Shown here: positions 33,931 through 45,620 of the stretch, in pieces
Position numbering within the stretch: position 1 is the first letter of the stretch
Layout of the letters: every line of letters starts with the position of its first letter
Source: Podocnemis expansa
Taxonomy: Eukaryota > Chordata > Testudines > Podocnemididae
DNA: 64,000 nucleotides
Reading direction: 5' to 3'
NCBI GenBank assembly: GCA_007922195.1
Contig: ML681990.1
Coordinates: 39,941,557 to 40,005,556 of the forward strand
The notes under the pieces: generated by a model
What the model saw: only the letters and a program-made list of their open reading frames with translations
What the model was told of the DNA's origin: nothing
Databases searched by the model: none
Translations under genes and position numbers: made by a program

Positions 33931-36900
33931 CTAAAAATTTCAATCTCTGTGAGATTTTATTTGAAGAAATTATATGGCAAGAATGTTTGTATATAAAAAC
34001 CTGTAATGAATTTTACAGGAGATTAAGGAAATGTGTCACAGCTTCCTTTTGATGGTATTTGATGCTTGAAGGAGATTTTGGGTTTGTAGCGAGAGGGTCT
34101 CCTGTATATAATTACCTCTTATAAATTAAACTTTGTGATCTAAGATGTGTTGAAGTGGAGAGAATTAGACAAATGAGAAACTTTTTTTGACATACAGCAA
34201 ATGGATGGATATGTTCTTAATTGTTAAAGTGAAGAGATGAGTTCAAGTGATATCACTTTAGAGGAGATTATATAATTAGCTATGATGATATATTACATTG
34301 AGGAGCTACATATCCACTCCATTGCAACTTATTAAAATCAAAGGGATAAGAAGAGAACATTCTACAGGTAGAAAATTTATTGAATTATGTTTGAGAAAAT
34401 ATTTATATTATAAAGGCTCTTGCAAGTTAATGATATCTACTCAATTTATTGTACCTTTCATGTTTTAAATGTTAAAATGTGTATTCATTACAATAACTGG
34501 GAATTGTATAGAGATTTGTTTACTATGCCTTATTAAGTGGTAATAGAATCCATAATTGTTAGTGCTCAAGTCTAGCAAAATACAATTAGTTGCTGTGAAA
34601 CACATTGTACGTTAATGATACCATTAAGATTAATTAATATAAATGGATGAGCTAAGAATTTCAAACAGGAGAGTCGAGTTTTTATAACACTTCAGAAGAA
34701 AAAGAAATAAATTCTCAGATTCTGAAGATAATGTGCACATCACCTATACTGGTCTTGTGTATGTACTGTACATATAAGATATAGTCTAGGAGAGTAAATA
34801 AATCATGAAAAGAGATAAAACCAGTAATACCTCTCATTTATCACATAGTATGTGATAAGATGGTCCCAAAGCCCATATTGGCTGACATCCTCAGTTAAAA
34901 TACTTTCTCAGGAAATGTAACAACTTAACAGGTTTCTTTGGAGAGAAACTTTTGGGAATTCCACAGTAGATGACATTACTGTAAGGATTTTGTTTACCAT
35001 ATGTAGTAGTTAAGTGTGTGTCTATTGGTATATAAATGTTAATTTTTTTTGCACTTAACTGGGAAAGTTGATATAATGAAATCCAGTTAACACCTACCCC
35101 TTGTGTTGCATGATGTGGGGATGGAATAAGGGATAAAGGCATAATTGGCTAGTAAATTAGTTGTTTTAGGCTCAGTGATGTTAAGCTTTCCCTGAAAGAG
35201 AACGGGCAAATGTGATTATTTGAGTGGTGGGAAAAGAAAATTGGCAGCAGTAACTTGGAAACTCTCTGTGGATATAAGTTTAAATGGAGGATATGGGTTT
35301 GCCAGTAGGATTAGGTTGAGGATTTAATTAAATGTCTCATTACTCCTTTAGCTTCTACATGTCAGATAGGCAATAGTGTTGGAAAAATTTGTATTTATAG
35401 TCAACAAAGTGTGGAGTCTTGCAGATGGCTTTACCTGTTATAAAGACTTCTTGTGACTTTTGAGAGTATTTTGCTTTTGTCCTTGCATTCTGTGCATCTT
35501 GATCTTTTGGGCAATTTCAGTGGGAGACTTGTATAACTAAGGAGTAGAGATTGAATTAGAGTAGGTTGGTAAAATAACAAGAAATCAATTTAATCAGTTT
35601 CAGGTTAGGTTCAACATCTGGTGTGAATTTCTAGTGAAACCCTTTCTTCCAGAAGGATTCTGGGGTGAGATTTGTGGTTTTGGTTAGGAACTTTGGAAGA
35701 GTCAGAATATCTTCACAGTTCCCACATGAAACGCGCCGCAGATCAACGTTTTCATATGGAGGTCCTTTTTCATATATAAAACTAAGCAAAACACAGTGGG
35801 TGTAAACTTCCTTTGAAACTGAAACAACCCAATTTCAGAATGCTGCAGCAGGCAGATGAGGTTAATAGTAATGTGCAAATGCACCTTCATCTTGACATGT
35901 GACATCTGTGTTGCTCTAACATTGGGATGAGTAGAATACTTAAGTGATGTAATTTGTTCATTGTTTGTGGACTATCATGAGATTGTTTACAGAAGACCCA
36001 TCCATAAATGAAACCAGTATTCCATGTGTGAAACTAAAATCTCAGTGTATTATCATCTACCTATATAGTACTTGCTTGATTTCTTAATAGATAAATTCAG
36101 CATGCCTCAGGATATGATATTTTGTCCTCATATTTTGTGCATTGTGATCTTTTGAGTAACTTCATTGAGAGAACTTTGAGTGAGGAATAGAGATTGAATT
36201 GGAGTAGGTTGGTAAAATGACAAGAAATGATGCCAAAATGAGATACTGCTCTTGTGTACTGTGCAGATTGTCATGATACTTCTCTTTCTTGTGTGTCATA
36301 GTCACATTTTAAACATTATTAGTCTTTTAAAGTTAACATTCTATTTAGATGAATGTAGAAAATTCACATCTTTCAAAACTACTGTTTGTCTGTCTGAAGG
36401 CATCATTTCAGACTTGACTTACAGTTAAAGGCTGTCCTTAAAGACAATTTTTTTTTCTGGTTATGTTTTAAACTGATAACTTTTGGAAGTTTGAGTGCTA
36501 TGACAAAGGAAAGTAACCCAGCTGATAAACAGGAATTCATTGTTCTCTGCCATGCTGTTAAGAACTGAAGTCCATCAACAACCATAGATAATCTAACCAC
36601 AGTCCCATATGTTGTGCCTGGTGCTGGTTATTTATAGAACAGTATCAGTGCAATCTCTAAGGAATCAGTGTAGGCAAAAAAGTCTGTCAATTGTAGAATT
36701 CAAAAGATGATTATAATATTGTACTAGAGCATCAGTGAGACTCAGTTGTACAATACTGTTCCTAAAACAGGGCTTGATGAAAACTGGGAGCCAGTTTGGG
36801 GTTTATAACGGGGCTCTTACCTTTGCTGCAGAAATGCAGCAGAGGAGTACTCTCTGGCGATCAAAAATAAAATTGCTGGCACCTAGCTGGAAGCCAGTTT

Positions 36901-37950
36901 TGTTGAGCCCTGTCCTAAAAGATCTCAAACTCCTCCAGTTGCAAGAGTCTTCGAGTAGATTGTATGTCCTCAGCTCTCAAAAAGCAATGTGGATCCTGTT
37001 GTAATCCTAAATTTTTATTTTTTTAAACAATCTTCCACATTCCTCCTACATTCTATCTTCCTGTCTGCCCGTCATTAGATTGAGAGATCCTTAAGACAGA
37101 AGGTGTTCCTTCTTGTTTGTGTAGAAAGTGCCCAGCACATAGTGGGGATGCTACTGTAAAGAAGTATTATATAGGAGTAGTTATGCTCTGAACCTTTAAT
37201 CCTCCTAATCTCAGCTCCAAATGCCACTGTTCACTACATAAATGAATGGGCATTTATGTAAGCGAATTTTACACAGAGGAAGTTCCATGGAAAAGGCAGG
37301 AAGAGCTGTTGGGTTAGGAGAATGTTTGGGTACCTGAAGGTTCAGATATGGGCAATAGCATTCTTATCTTTGGAGGGTCTCATTATTATTATTTACTTTA
37401 TAAATTGTACAGTGTATTTGCTGCAAATACTAGAATGTTTGTGCTGACTCAGTAAAATCAGAATAGAGGCCTTTGGGAAGGAAGACTAAGTTCATTCAAC
37501 TTGAAGCCTCTAGGTAGGCTTAAACTTGACCCAGTCTTGAAATTTCAGATTTAATATTAAGTCCTTTTGCCTTATGTCAGTGCCATTCATGCTCTAATCA
37601 GTCTTTCATTTTAGCTTCTGTTAAATTGTATAGATAGTCTTATGTTAAGGTTTCCATTACAAATGTGGGTTTTTAAACATGTGCAGAATTAACTAGTAAA
37701 ATTAGATCTGATGCACTGGAGAAGTGAAGCCAGTTGGCAGAGGTGGGGTCTGAAATCAAATGCGTCAAACCAAATTACCAGGTGACAAAACAGCCTTATT
37801 TTTAAAAATTCCTGTATTAAAAAATAAATTCCTGTATAAAAAATTCCTGTTGCTCCCGAATCTAAGCTTCAAAAAACAAAACAAAACAAAAAAAAACCTC
37901 TAGCCTTTATGATTGCAAAGGGAACCTTCAAAAGGGGAACCAAAATTACA
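33931..37950. other. MAST4 intron; contains a diverged direct repeat
   Basis: Mostly AT-rich DNA. The segments at 35491-35585 and 36136-36228 are diverged direct copies (shared words tagagattgaatt and gagtaggttggtaaaat). No exon was supported. Confidence 0.5.
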
Positions 37951-37954
37951 AAGA

Positions 37955-38120
37955 TTCAATAATCGTAGTACTGGGGTAGGTCATCTAGTTCTGTCCCCTG
38001 CAGTCAAGGCAAGACTATGTAGTAAACCATTCCAGACAGGCGTTTGTCTAAACCTGTTCCTGTGCTTAAAAGTTTCTTGTTGTGGAGACTGCAAATCTCC
38101 ATGATGTTTGCATGCCACCT
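37955..38120 (-). repeat. CR1 LINE 3' fragment, antisense
   Basis: The words 'aatcgtagtactggggtagg', 'tcatctagttctgtcccctg' and 'ccattccagacaggcgtttg' match the antisense of a turtle CR1 3' end. An A-rich patch (aaaacaaaacaaaac) precedes it. Confidence 0.7.
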
Positions 38121-38124
38121 GAAA

Positions 38125-40807
38125 CAATAATTGTGAACTGTGCAAGCTGCCCATTCAACCTATTTGACTGGTGACCATTTAGCTGAAACATGCTTGTCCT
38201 TGCTAGCAATTGTGGCTGATATTTGGGTTGGATGCAGGAGGGTAGCTGCTGTCAAGAGTTGCTGGGAGGTGACACCAGTAACCTCAATACTTATCACATT
38301 TTGAAATTTAAAGTCCTCTGCCCCTTCTCAAAGAGAAGGTGGAAAGCGGTGATTTATGTCAGACTTTCTGAATATCAAAAACATTAAAGCCATCTCCTAT
38401 ACTGCCTTGACTACCAAAAACTCTAGTGTTCCAATATTCAGCTGCTCAAACCCACTGCATTCCCTTGGCAAGACCACTGTTGAAGATGACAATGAGGTGT
38501 TTAGTTTTTGAAATGGAGTTTAACATTGACACCATCCTTGCAATGCTGTACTGACTGGATTGAAGTAAAGGAAATGGGTGGTGAATGCAGATGAATTGAG
38601 TCAATGACCCTGCTGCCTAGTTTAGGTCTGGTGTGCTGCATAGGACATGTCTAAGTGCATTGTGGCTACTTTGGGAGGCCTTTTGCCTCTTTCATAAGTC
38701 AAGAGAATAAACAGTGGTGTGTGTGGTGGTATAAAGGGCTTTATTAACCTTTATTCCAAAGTGCCACTGTCATGAGTTCCAATAAAAATTCTTTTTCTTT
38801 CTTTCTTGACAACTTTTCTGTAGCTTTAAATATGTATCTTTCTGAATCCATCTAGTTGTAAAATCAAGTGTCTTTGTTATTTTGAATCCAGCTATTTGCA
38901 CTTTTCAAGACAAGGAAAAAATATAGGAGGTGTTAAATCCCCCTTCAGTCACCTAAATGCTTTGTCTGTCTGTTAAAGTCCAAAGTAAAGGAGTTGTGTG
39001 GCACTTCTTGTAAATATCTGATATCTTTGTGTGTTCCAGCACTAGAAGCTAGATGGGGCTCTCCCCTTTCCAGAAGTATAAAACATCAGTTTCTAGCCCT
39101 CCTTGATTGCAGGTTATCTGACCTTAAACCAATCACTGGTGTAGGACTGATTCTCCTGAACCTTCAGTTCCCACATTTGGGGAGAAAAGGGAAAAACCTC
39201 CTCTGATGGATTGACTTTAAAAATGCAGTGATGTTGGCTTGATGCTGCTAAGAGATACTATTCCAACAAACTGTAACATGACGGACAGTTTAGTGGGTAC
39301 AGTACATGGGAATTGATCTATGGTACATAATAAATACATTTTGTCTCATGTTGCCAAAGACTGTCATATGGCTATGACCTCCACATATACAGTGTGTTTA
39401 TATATAAATATAAAAGCATATCAAACAGATGTGCTTTTAAAATTCTTAATTACAGAAACTTGTATGTCTGAGTTCGTTCCATTTTCTTTTTCAGTTGAGG
39501 TTTGGCGTAGTAATTTCCAACTTTTCTCTCACACTGAAGATTAGATGAAATAATGTGAAAAATGCAAAGAACAGCAATATTAATGAGACTGTCTTGTTTA
39601 AATTTGCAAAAATGCTTCTTAAATCCTCTACTGTAGTGATGTTACTTTTCATCATCTCTTCACAGTTTAAAATAAAAATGGACATTATTGTGGAGATGTA
39701 ACCATGCTAAATATCTAGATCTTCATCACATTTAAGTTGGCATACTCTATCTGTACAGATGAGATGAAAAAGCCTTCTGGAAATAGTTTCGGCTATTTAC
39801 CTTTATTAGTTTTTCTTAAAATGCATTTGCTCCTCTAAGCAAGGGGAAAAGAAAAGAAAGTTCTATGTCTGTTTTATGAAGTGGGGTGTATTTGTGTGTG
39901 TGCATCCGCAGTCAAGCCAGTATATTTCTTCCTGTGATTGATGTGAAGGTATTTATAGGGACAGTTTGCTATATTTCATATGTATATGAAGATGTCATTG
40001 ATAGTGCTCCAGAGAACATTATTTATATATTGTATCATTTTCTTTCAGGATGTCATTTTGTTCAATAGTATGATTCCTGTCATTTTTCCTGTTCCACTTT
40101 TGATGGTTAATGTGGCAGAAATAATTAGATGAAAAGATGATGCACACCTCCAGACAACAGCATTATATCTTGTGAGAGGCTCTGATGCAAATTACCTGTA
40201 TTATGGTGCAGCAAACACCAAGTGCATTATGAAGCACCTAAGAAAGCTTATGGTTTGAGTGGAAATAATTGCTTAAATGATAGGATAGAATTGGCTGCAA
40301 TGTGTGCTCCTTGCTCTTTCTGTAATTCATGCTAAAATGCAACATGAGACTATTAAAATTCCATTCTCAGAATTGACACAGTATGTATTGTCAGTGGAAA
40401 GGTGATTGTGCTTTTCTATCTTGGATAAATTTAATCTTCCAGTGGAAGGCAGTCTCCTTTGTTTCTTGACACACATTCTATGTAGGTTATTAGATGAATA
40501 ACCTTTCATTTCCTTTCAGATAACTCTTATGTAAAATGTTACGTCTTAGGCAATAGAAAAGCAGTATTTTGGCTGTAGTTTCATTCAGGAAATTCCTGCC
40601 TATATAGATGATTCATAGTTCTTTTCAGTTATCTGTTCCCAGAAATAGACCCTCCCTGTAGTATTTGAAATGGAATTGAATGACATTTCAAGTTTCTTGT
40701 CAGGTTGTGGGCATTTGGCAGCTATGCCATTAAGCAGGGGGTTACTTATTAGCACATTTTTAACCCTGTGAAATTATCTGAATCTTGGTTATGCAGACTT
40801 TTTAATG
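38125..40807. other. MAST4 intron, no recognised features
   Basis: AT-rich DNA. A short segment near 38984-39030 (ggagttgtgtggcacttctt) may be a decayed PLE end. Confidence 0.4.
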
Positions 40808-40815
40808 CCTTACAG

Positions 40816-41621
40816 CAGGGGTGTCAAACTCATTCAAGGGGGGCACAGTGGAGGGCAGGGCACCTGCTGTGGGCCATGTGTCTGCATGGGCTCCCCAACC
40901 CTTTTCCTTGCCATGTTCAGAGCGGCATGGGCTCCCCTTTCTCCTTCCCAACCCTGCAGGCTCTCTCACACCTTCCCTTTTCTCTGCCCTGTGGGCTTCC
41001 CTTTGCCATGTGGGATCTCTGATCCCCTTTCTCCTGTGCTGTGGGTCCCAGACCCCCTTCCCTGCTTAGCAGCTCTCAGACCCCTCCTCCTTTTCTTTCC
41101 ACTTCCCATACCTTTCTGGCGGGCAGTCAGTCTCAGTCACAGCCACAGGCAGGCTGTGCTCCTGCCTCCCCCTTGCCCACTCACTGTCAGTCATTCAGCT
41201 TGGTGGCCTTTGATTGGCTGATTCCCACGTGGGCCCCAGGGACTTCTTTTTGTGATTTGTGCAATCTACAGTCAATCAGATTAGCATGCCAACTGACGGA
41301 CAGGGAACAGTTGGGGTGCGGGATGGGAGCCAGCCCAGCCTCATGTGGCAGACTCAGATTGATTGGCACACCATAGCAGGGCTGAGCTAGCACTGGCTGG
41401 AGTGCTTTGTTTGTTCCCCTGTGCTCTGATTCACTCACATGATCCGAGTCGCAACCATGCTTAGCCCTGCTATTGTTGGGAGGGGGGGAGACAGCCTATC
41501 TTTGCTGTTCCCTGATCCGGCAGAGGGCTCACAGGCATAGCTCAGGCAGCAGCTCCATGGGCTGGATCAGTGCCCTTGGAGGGCTGAATCCAGTCCGCGG
41601 GCTATGAGTTTGACACCCCTG
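40816..41621. mobile_element. hAT non-autonomous element with perfect duplication
   Basis: The ends are CAGGGGTGTCAAACTCATTC and GAGTTTGACACCCCTG. The 8-base duplication CCTTACAG at 40808-40815 and 41622-41629 is exact. The interior is GC-rich without a transposase and is related to the 18232-19291 copy. Confidence 0.92.
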
Positions 41622-41629
41622 CCTTACAG

Positions 41630-43385
41630 GCTTCTAAGCAAAACAGAAGTACATTAACTACAAAGCTGTGCATGTTGGGAAACCACAGGTAACTTCCCGT
41701 GTCATTAATTTGTATATTTGCTGTCATGATACAACCAGTAATGCTTATTTCGACATACCCGTCTTTTAGGCCAATTGAAGACATTTTGGTGGTAAAACAA
41801 GTGCAACATTTTGGGTTTTTAGAAATTTCCTGTTTCTTAAACTTAAAATAAACTTTAAAGGACCTTTTCCCTTTTCTGCCGTTCCTCCCTCCCTCCCTCC
41901 CTCCCTGCGTGCACACGTAACCTCAACCAGCTGATGTGTAATGGACTGCACAGCAAGTTTTTGCACTATACGATGGATCTTACAAATCATCTCATTTTGA
42001 GAGTGCATTTGAAACTTCAGAAAGTTTCATTATTTTGACTCTTTCCTGCATGCAGTTTTTGGGAATGGAGAAAGCCAGCAATGGCAGGACGCATAAGGGA
42101 GTATGGAGTGAACAGAATTTGGTGCCAATTTGAAAATTATAAAAAGGAAGGAAAGAGAAGCCGAAAGGGAATGAGGCGATGGATAAAAATGAAAATGAGA
42201 ACCAAATGGTACCAGAATGAATTGGAGAGGGATAAATGAAATAAAGAGTAAATGAGAAGGCCACAAGTTCTAGTTTAGTGGACTTCATTTGGCAATTGTA
42301 TTGCCTAGTGTGTATACTGTATTTCTTTTTAAGACTGGGGAAAGGAATGAGAGGTCTACTTACTTTTAATGCTTGGTGTATTTATACTGCTGGCTATTGA
42401 GTTGGGTCTGTGGTTTAAGTAGCATTCCAATAGCTGTTAGTTCCTCTTTTTTTGGTCTGATACTGGGGCCTGGATTGGCTGCTTGCATTTCTGGGAACTG
42501 GGATAGTGCCACAGTGGCTTTAATTGGCACTTGGATACAGTTGAGGATCTGGCTCATTACCATATACATGCTTTGAAACGTCAATAGACTAAAAAGGCTC
42601 TTTTGAGTGAGTAATTCACATTGATGATTGGTAGGCATCCAACTGAAATATCTGACATTTGAATACTTGTTTTTAAATATTGTAGCTGATGGAACTTAGA
42701 AGTTTTGGAAAAGTAGAATATTTTACAGCGTAAATGCAGTTCTCAGAAATTTGGTCTTTATGATGAGACTGTGCCAGAACCTTCTCTGTTCTGTGCATGA
42801 GCACTGTTAGTGTGCAACTTTTAAATTAATTTCTCACGTTTTTGATCACATCAAATTATGTAGACTTAAGGCAAAGGGAACAACTTTTCTTTTCCTATTC
42901 CCTCAGCTATGCTATTATTGTTCAGTGTTGTTCCTTCAGCAACTTCTTATTTTTGTCCCAGTTGTGTTAGCCTCTAGTGGGTTTATTTCTTTAAAATGTA
43001 TGTGGTCCACTTCTCAAAGTGATGCATTTTGACAGGAAATCAATACTTTTTCATACTAGATTTGATGGTGTGATTGTCATAATCCTCATCTTGGGCTTTT
43101 TGTTAATGGCTGAATACTAACCTTGATTTTTATATCCTTTGCTAAGAAATGTATCTTTCACCTCCACTTGAGCCCATTCTCTCCAGAAAAGTTTTATAGA
43201 TACATCATATCTTTAAATGAAAATATGATAGTCAGGCACTTGCAAAAGTACCTGCTGCTGCTTCAGACTTGTGGGTATTTGTGTTGCTAGAATTCACTGC
43301 TATGGCCTGTGATGTCGTTTGTGGGGGGACATTTCTGAAATAAACATCGTCCCCCAACACTAGGCAGTTAAGTCAGTTAACTTCA
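41630..43385. other. MAST4 intron with (TCCC)n patch
   Basis: A short CCCT/TCCC microsatellite lies at about 41884-41906. The rest is AT-rich with no recognised feature. Confidence 0.5.
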
Positions 43386-43387
43386 CT

Positions 43388-43490
43388 GGAATAAAACAAA
43401 ACAGGAGTCCTGTGGCACTTAAAGACTAACAAATGTATTTATTGTGTGAGCTTTCGGGGGAGAAAATCCCACTTTGTCAGATGCTTTGAA
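43388..43490 (+). repeat. PLE terminal fragment (left arm)
   Basis: It contains aggagtcctgtggcactt, 'tattgtgtgagctttcgggg' and 'cccactttgtcagatgcttt', the left PLE arm. The right arm is missing. Confidence 0.75.
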
Positions 43491-45419
43491 GATGGGGAAC
43501 CTGGGACAAGGACAATTGATGTTGTGTGAAGTACCAAGTTTAATAGCTCTGAGGAGGAAACAGTCAAAAAAGGGGGAGGGGGAGTGCCCTTTCTAATTAG
43601 TTGGCAATCACCCCTGTGTTCAAAATGCCTCAACTTTGGTTTGGCTTTGATGTAGGACGACTTTGCAATATGATATTTCACGGTTAGACTGTGGTTCTCA
43701 GTTTTGGTATTCTATATTTCTATGAGTATGAAATTAAAATTCCTGAATGTTTTCTAATTCAGACTCTGTCAACTGAGTAGTCGTAAATAGAAAACCTACT
43801 GTCATGTTTGTGGGGTATCTCTCTTTGTACTTTGTTCAGGATTTCTTGATAAAATTCTTCCCTTGTAAATCTAGAGATGTGTGCAGAGAATTTTTCTACA
43901 GAAAATGTAATCAATTTAACTCAGTGGCTAGGTTCTTAAACCTCTAAGATTTTTAATGAGTTAGCCTTAATATTAATTGATACTAATAGTCTGACAGATT
44001 CTAAAAAAAAAAAATCAATGCTTAGTATAGTAGCAGCTTTACTGATAAGAAAAATCAAGTATTTTTCTTTTGCTCTTGGAATTTGTTTATCCAGGAAAGA
44101 TTACCTCAAATACAGCATTTGGTTTTCAATAGGCAGCTATTTTTATTTTGTGACCCCCCCCCCCCCGGCCAGGCTCTTGTGTGGAGCATCTGGGTTGATG
44201 TGAGGCCATAAGAGCCCATATGACTTACCCAATGTCACTAGGTGAGCTAGTGGCTGATTCCTGTGGTTTTTCTTTAACCACTAGATACTGCTCAGCTTCT
44301 TAATTTAAATGTGTGCAATTTGAAAGCAGAGGGATAATTTCTTAAAAAGTGTCATGACAGTTCAGTGTTGTTAATGAAATATGCAGATAATGAAAACTTA
44401 ATATTCATCTGCTGGCTGCCTTGAATCGAAATTAAATGAGAATGAACAATGTAAACAAGCTGAAATAGACTGTGAAGCTATATATGTTGGGCATCTTATT
44501 TTTATTTACAATTTTTTTATTAATTTCTCCAAATTACAACACATACCAAACTTCAAGATTCCTCATAATACACTAAGTAAAAAAAAAAAAAAAAAAAAGA
44601 GCTTTAGACTAAAGGGAAGAGGGGGGGAAGCGAAATATCTATCTTCAGGGTCTAGGTTAATCATAAAACTCTAAAAAGTAAGCCTAAATTGCTTTGATTT
44701 TTCCTGGCATTCCCTTTCTGTAGAATGATAGTCACTGGGTAGCTCTGAGGTCAGCCATATCACTGAGCCGGGCAGGGAATCCTATGTCTTGACTGTTCAT
44801 ACTGCTGTAGCTGAGTTAACGTTTCACCACATGAATGCATTTTATTTTATTTTGTCATGTCATATTTTGATCATGTGTTAATATCAGTGTGAATGATATT
44901 AAACCCTAAAATGTTTCTGTATTTGTGGTCTAAGGATAGGCTTACTAAGCATATATGTAAATAAATTGGCTTTCAAGCTGTTAGGTAAAATGCCAGTGGT
45001 GACAGGAAAACTGCCTCTGTTGTTAAAAGGCAGCTTGTGTGTTATGCTACATTTTGTTTTCTTTGATGCCATCAAAAAGATGAGAGCCAGACTTGGTTGT
45101 GCTGCTTGACTGACCGGCTGTGCCCCAGTTTTTCACCATCACAATCCGCTGCTGCCTTTACTGAGGTGTCACTGCTGATTTATTCAGATACTGACCTTAC
45201 AGTTGCTTCTGAAAGTGGTTGACCTGGAAGCCAGTGCCCACAGCAGTTTGCTGTTAGCACAGGATGCCAGTATATTAATGTTTTGAATATAACAATGTTC
45301 ACAGGATTTCCTCTGTCCAGTAGCTGTTCCTGCCTGGCTGAATGTGTTAGGGGTCCAGAGCACACTTGCTGCTTCGTAACACAGTACTGCAAGCGTTCAT
45401 GATCTCTGAAGTTGCTGGA
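43491..45419. other. MAST4 intron upstream of the alternative promoter
   Basis: Contains a C run near 44155-44166 and an A run near 44580-44598, otherwise unique-looking. The part from about 45030 is less AT-rich and might include the 5' untranslated region of the short isoform, but no transcription start can be placed. Confidence 0.4.
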
Positions 45420-45581
45420 GTGAATAACTAAACCAGAGTCAGCTGACTTTCTCTCGCCAATCAGATAAACTGTGATGTAAGTGTTTAGCAGCTGCTAGGA
45501 TCTGAATAAGGGTGCTGAAGTCTGAGCTAGTACAGCATGGCTATACTGTTGTGGGAGGAATAAGGGAAGCTAAATAGTGCA
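45420..45581 (+). promoter_or_regulatory. MAST4: Putative internal promoter and 5' UTR of short MAST4
   Basis: Just upstream of the alternative start lie two CAGCTG E-boxes (45440-45445 and 45489-45494), a CCAAT box (45457-45461) and an AGATAA GATA-type motif (45463-45468). There is no clear TATA box and no CpG island. An in-frame TAA at 45561-45563 closes the upstream reading frame. The motifs are seen directly; promoter activity is inferred from the position of the alternative first exon. Confidence 0.4.
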
Positions 45582-45620
45582 ATGGATGAGTCCAGCATTC
45601 TGAGGAGACGAGGGCTTCAG
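45582..45620 (+). CDS. MAST4: MAST4 alternative first coding exon (short isoform)
   Basis: Thirteen codons read MDESSILRRRGLQ and end at a donor (gtagga) in phase 0. This matches the N-terminus I know for MAST3 (MDESSLLRRRGLQ) except for one Ile/Leu change, and in MAST3 that peptide runs straight into KELSLPRRG. Because the MAST4 exon at 15627-15748 also ends in phase 0 just before the same junction, this exon is best explained as an alternative MAST4 start replacing the long N-terminus. The ATG has G at -3 and G at +4, a strong context, and an in-frame stop lies 18 bases upstream. The resulting protein would keep the DUF1908, kinase and PDZ parts, which lie outside the window. It is too short for ordinary open-frame detection. 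Confidence 0.85.
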
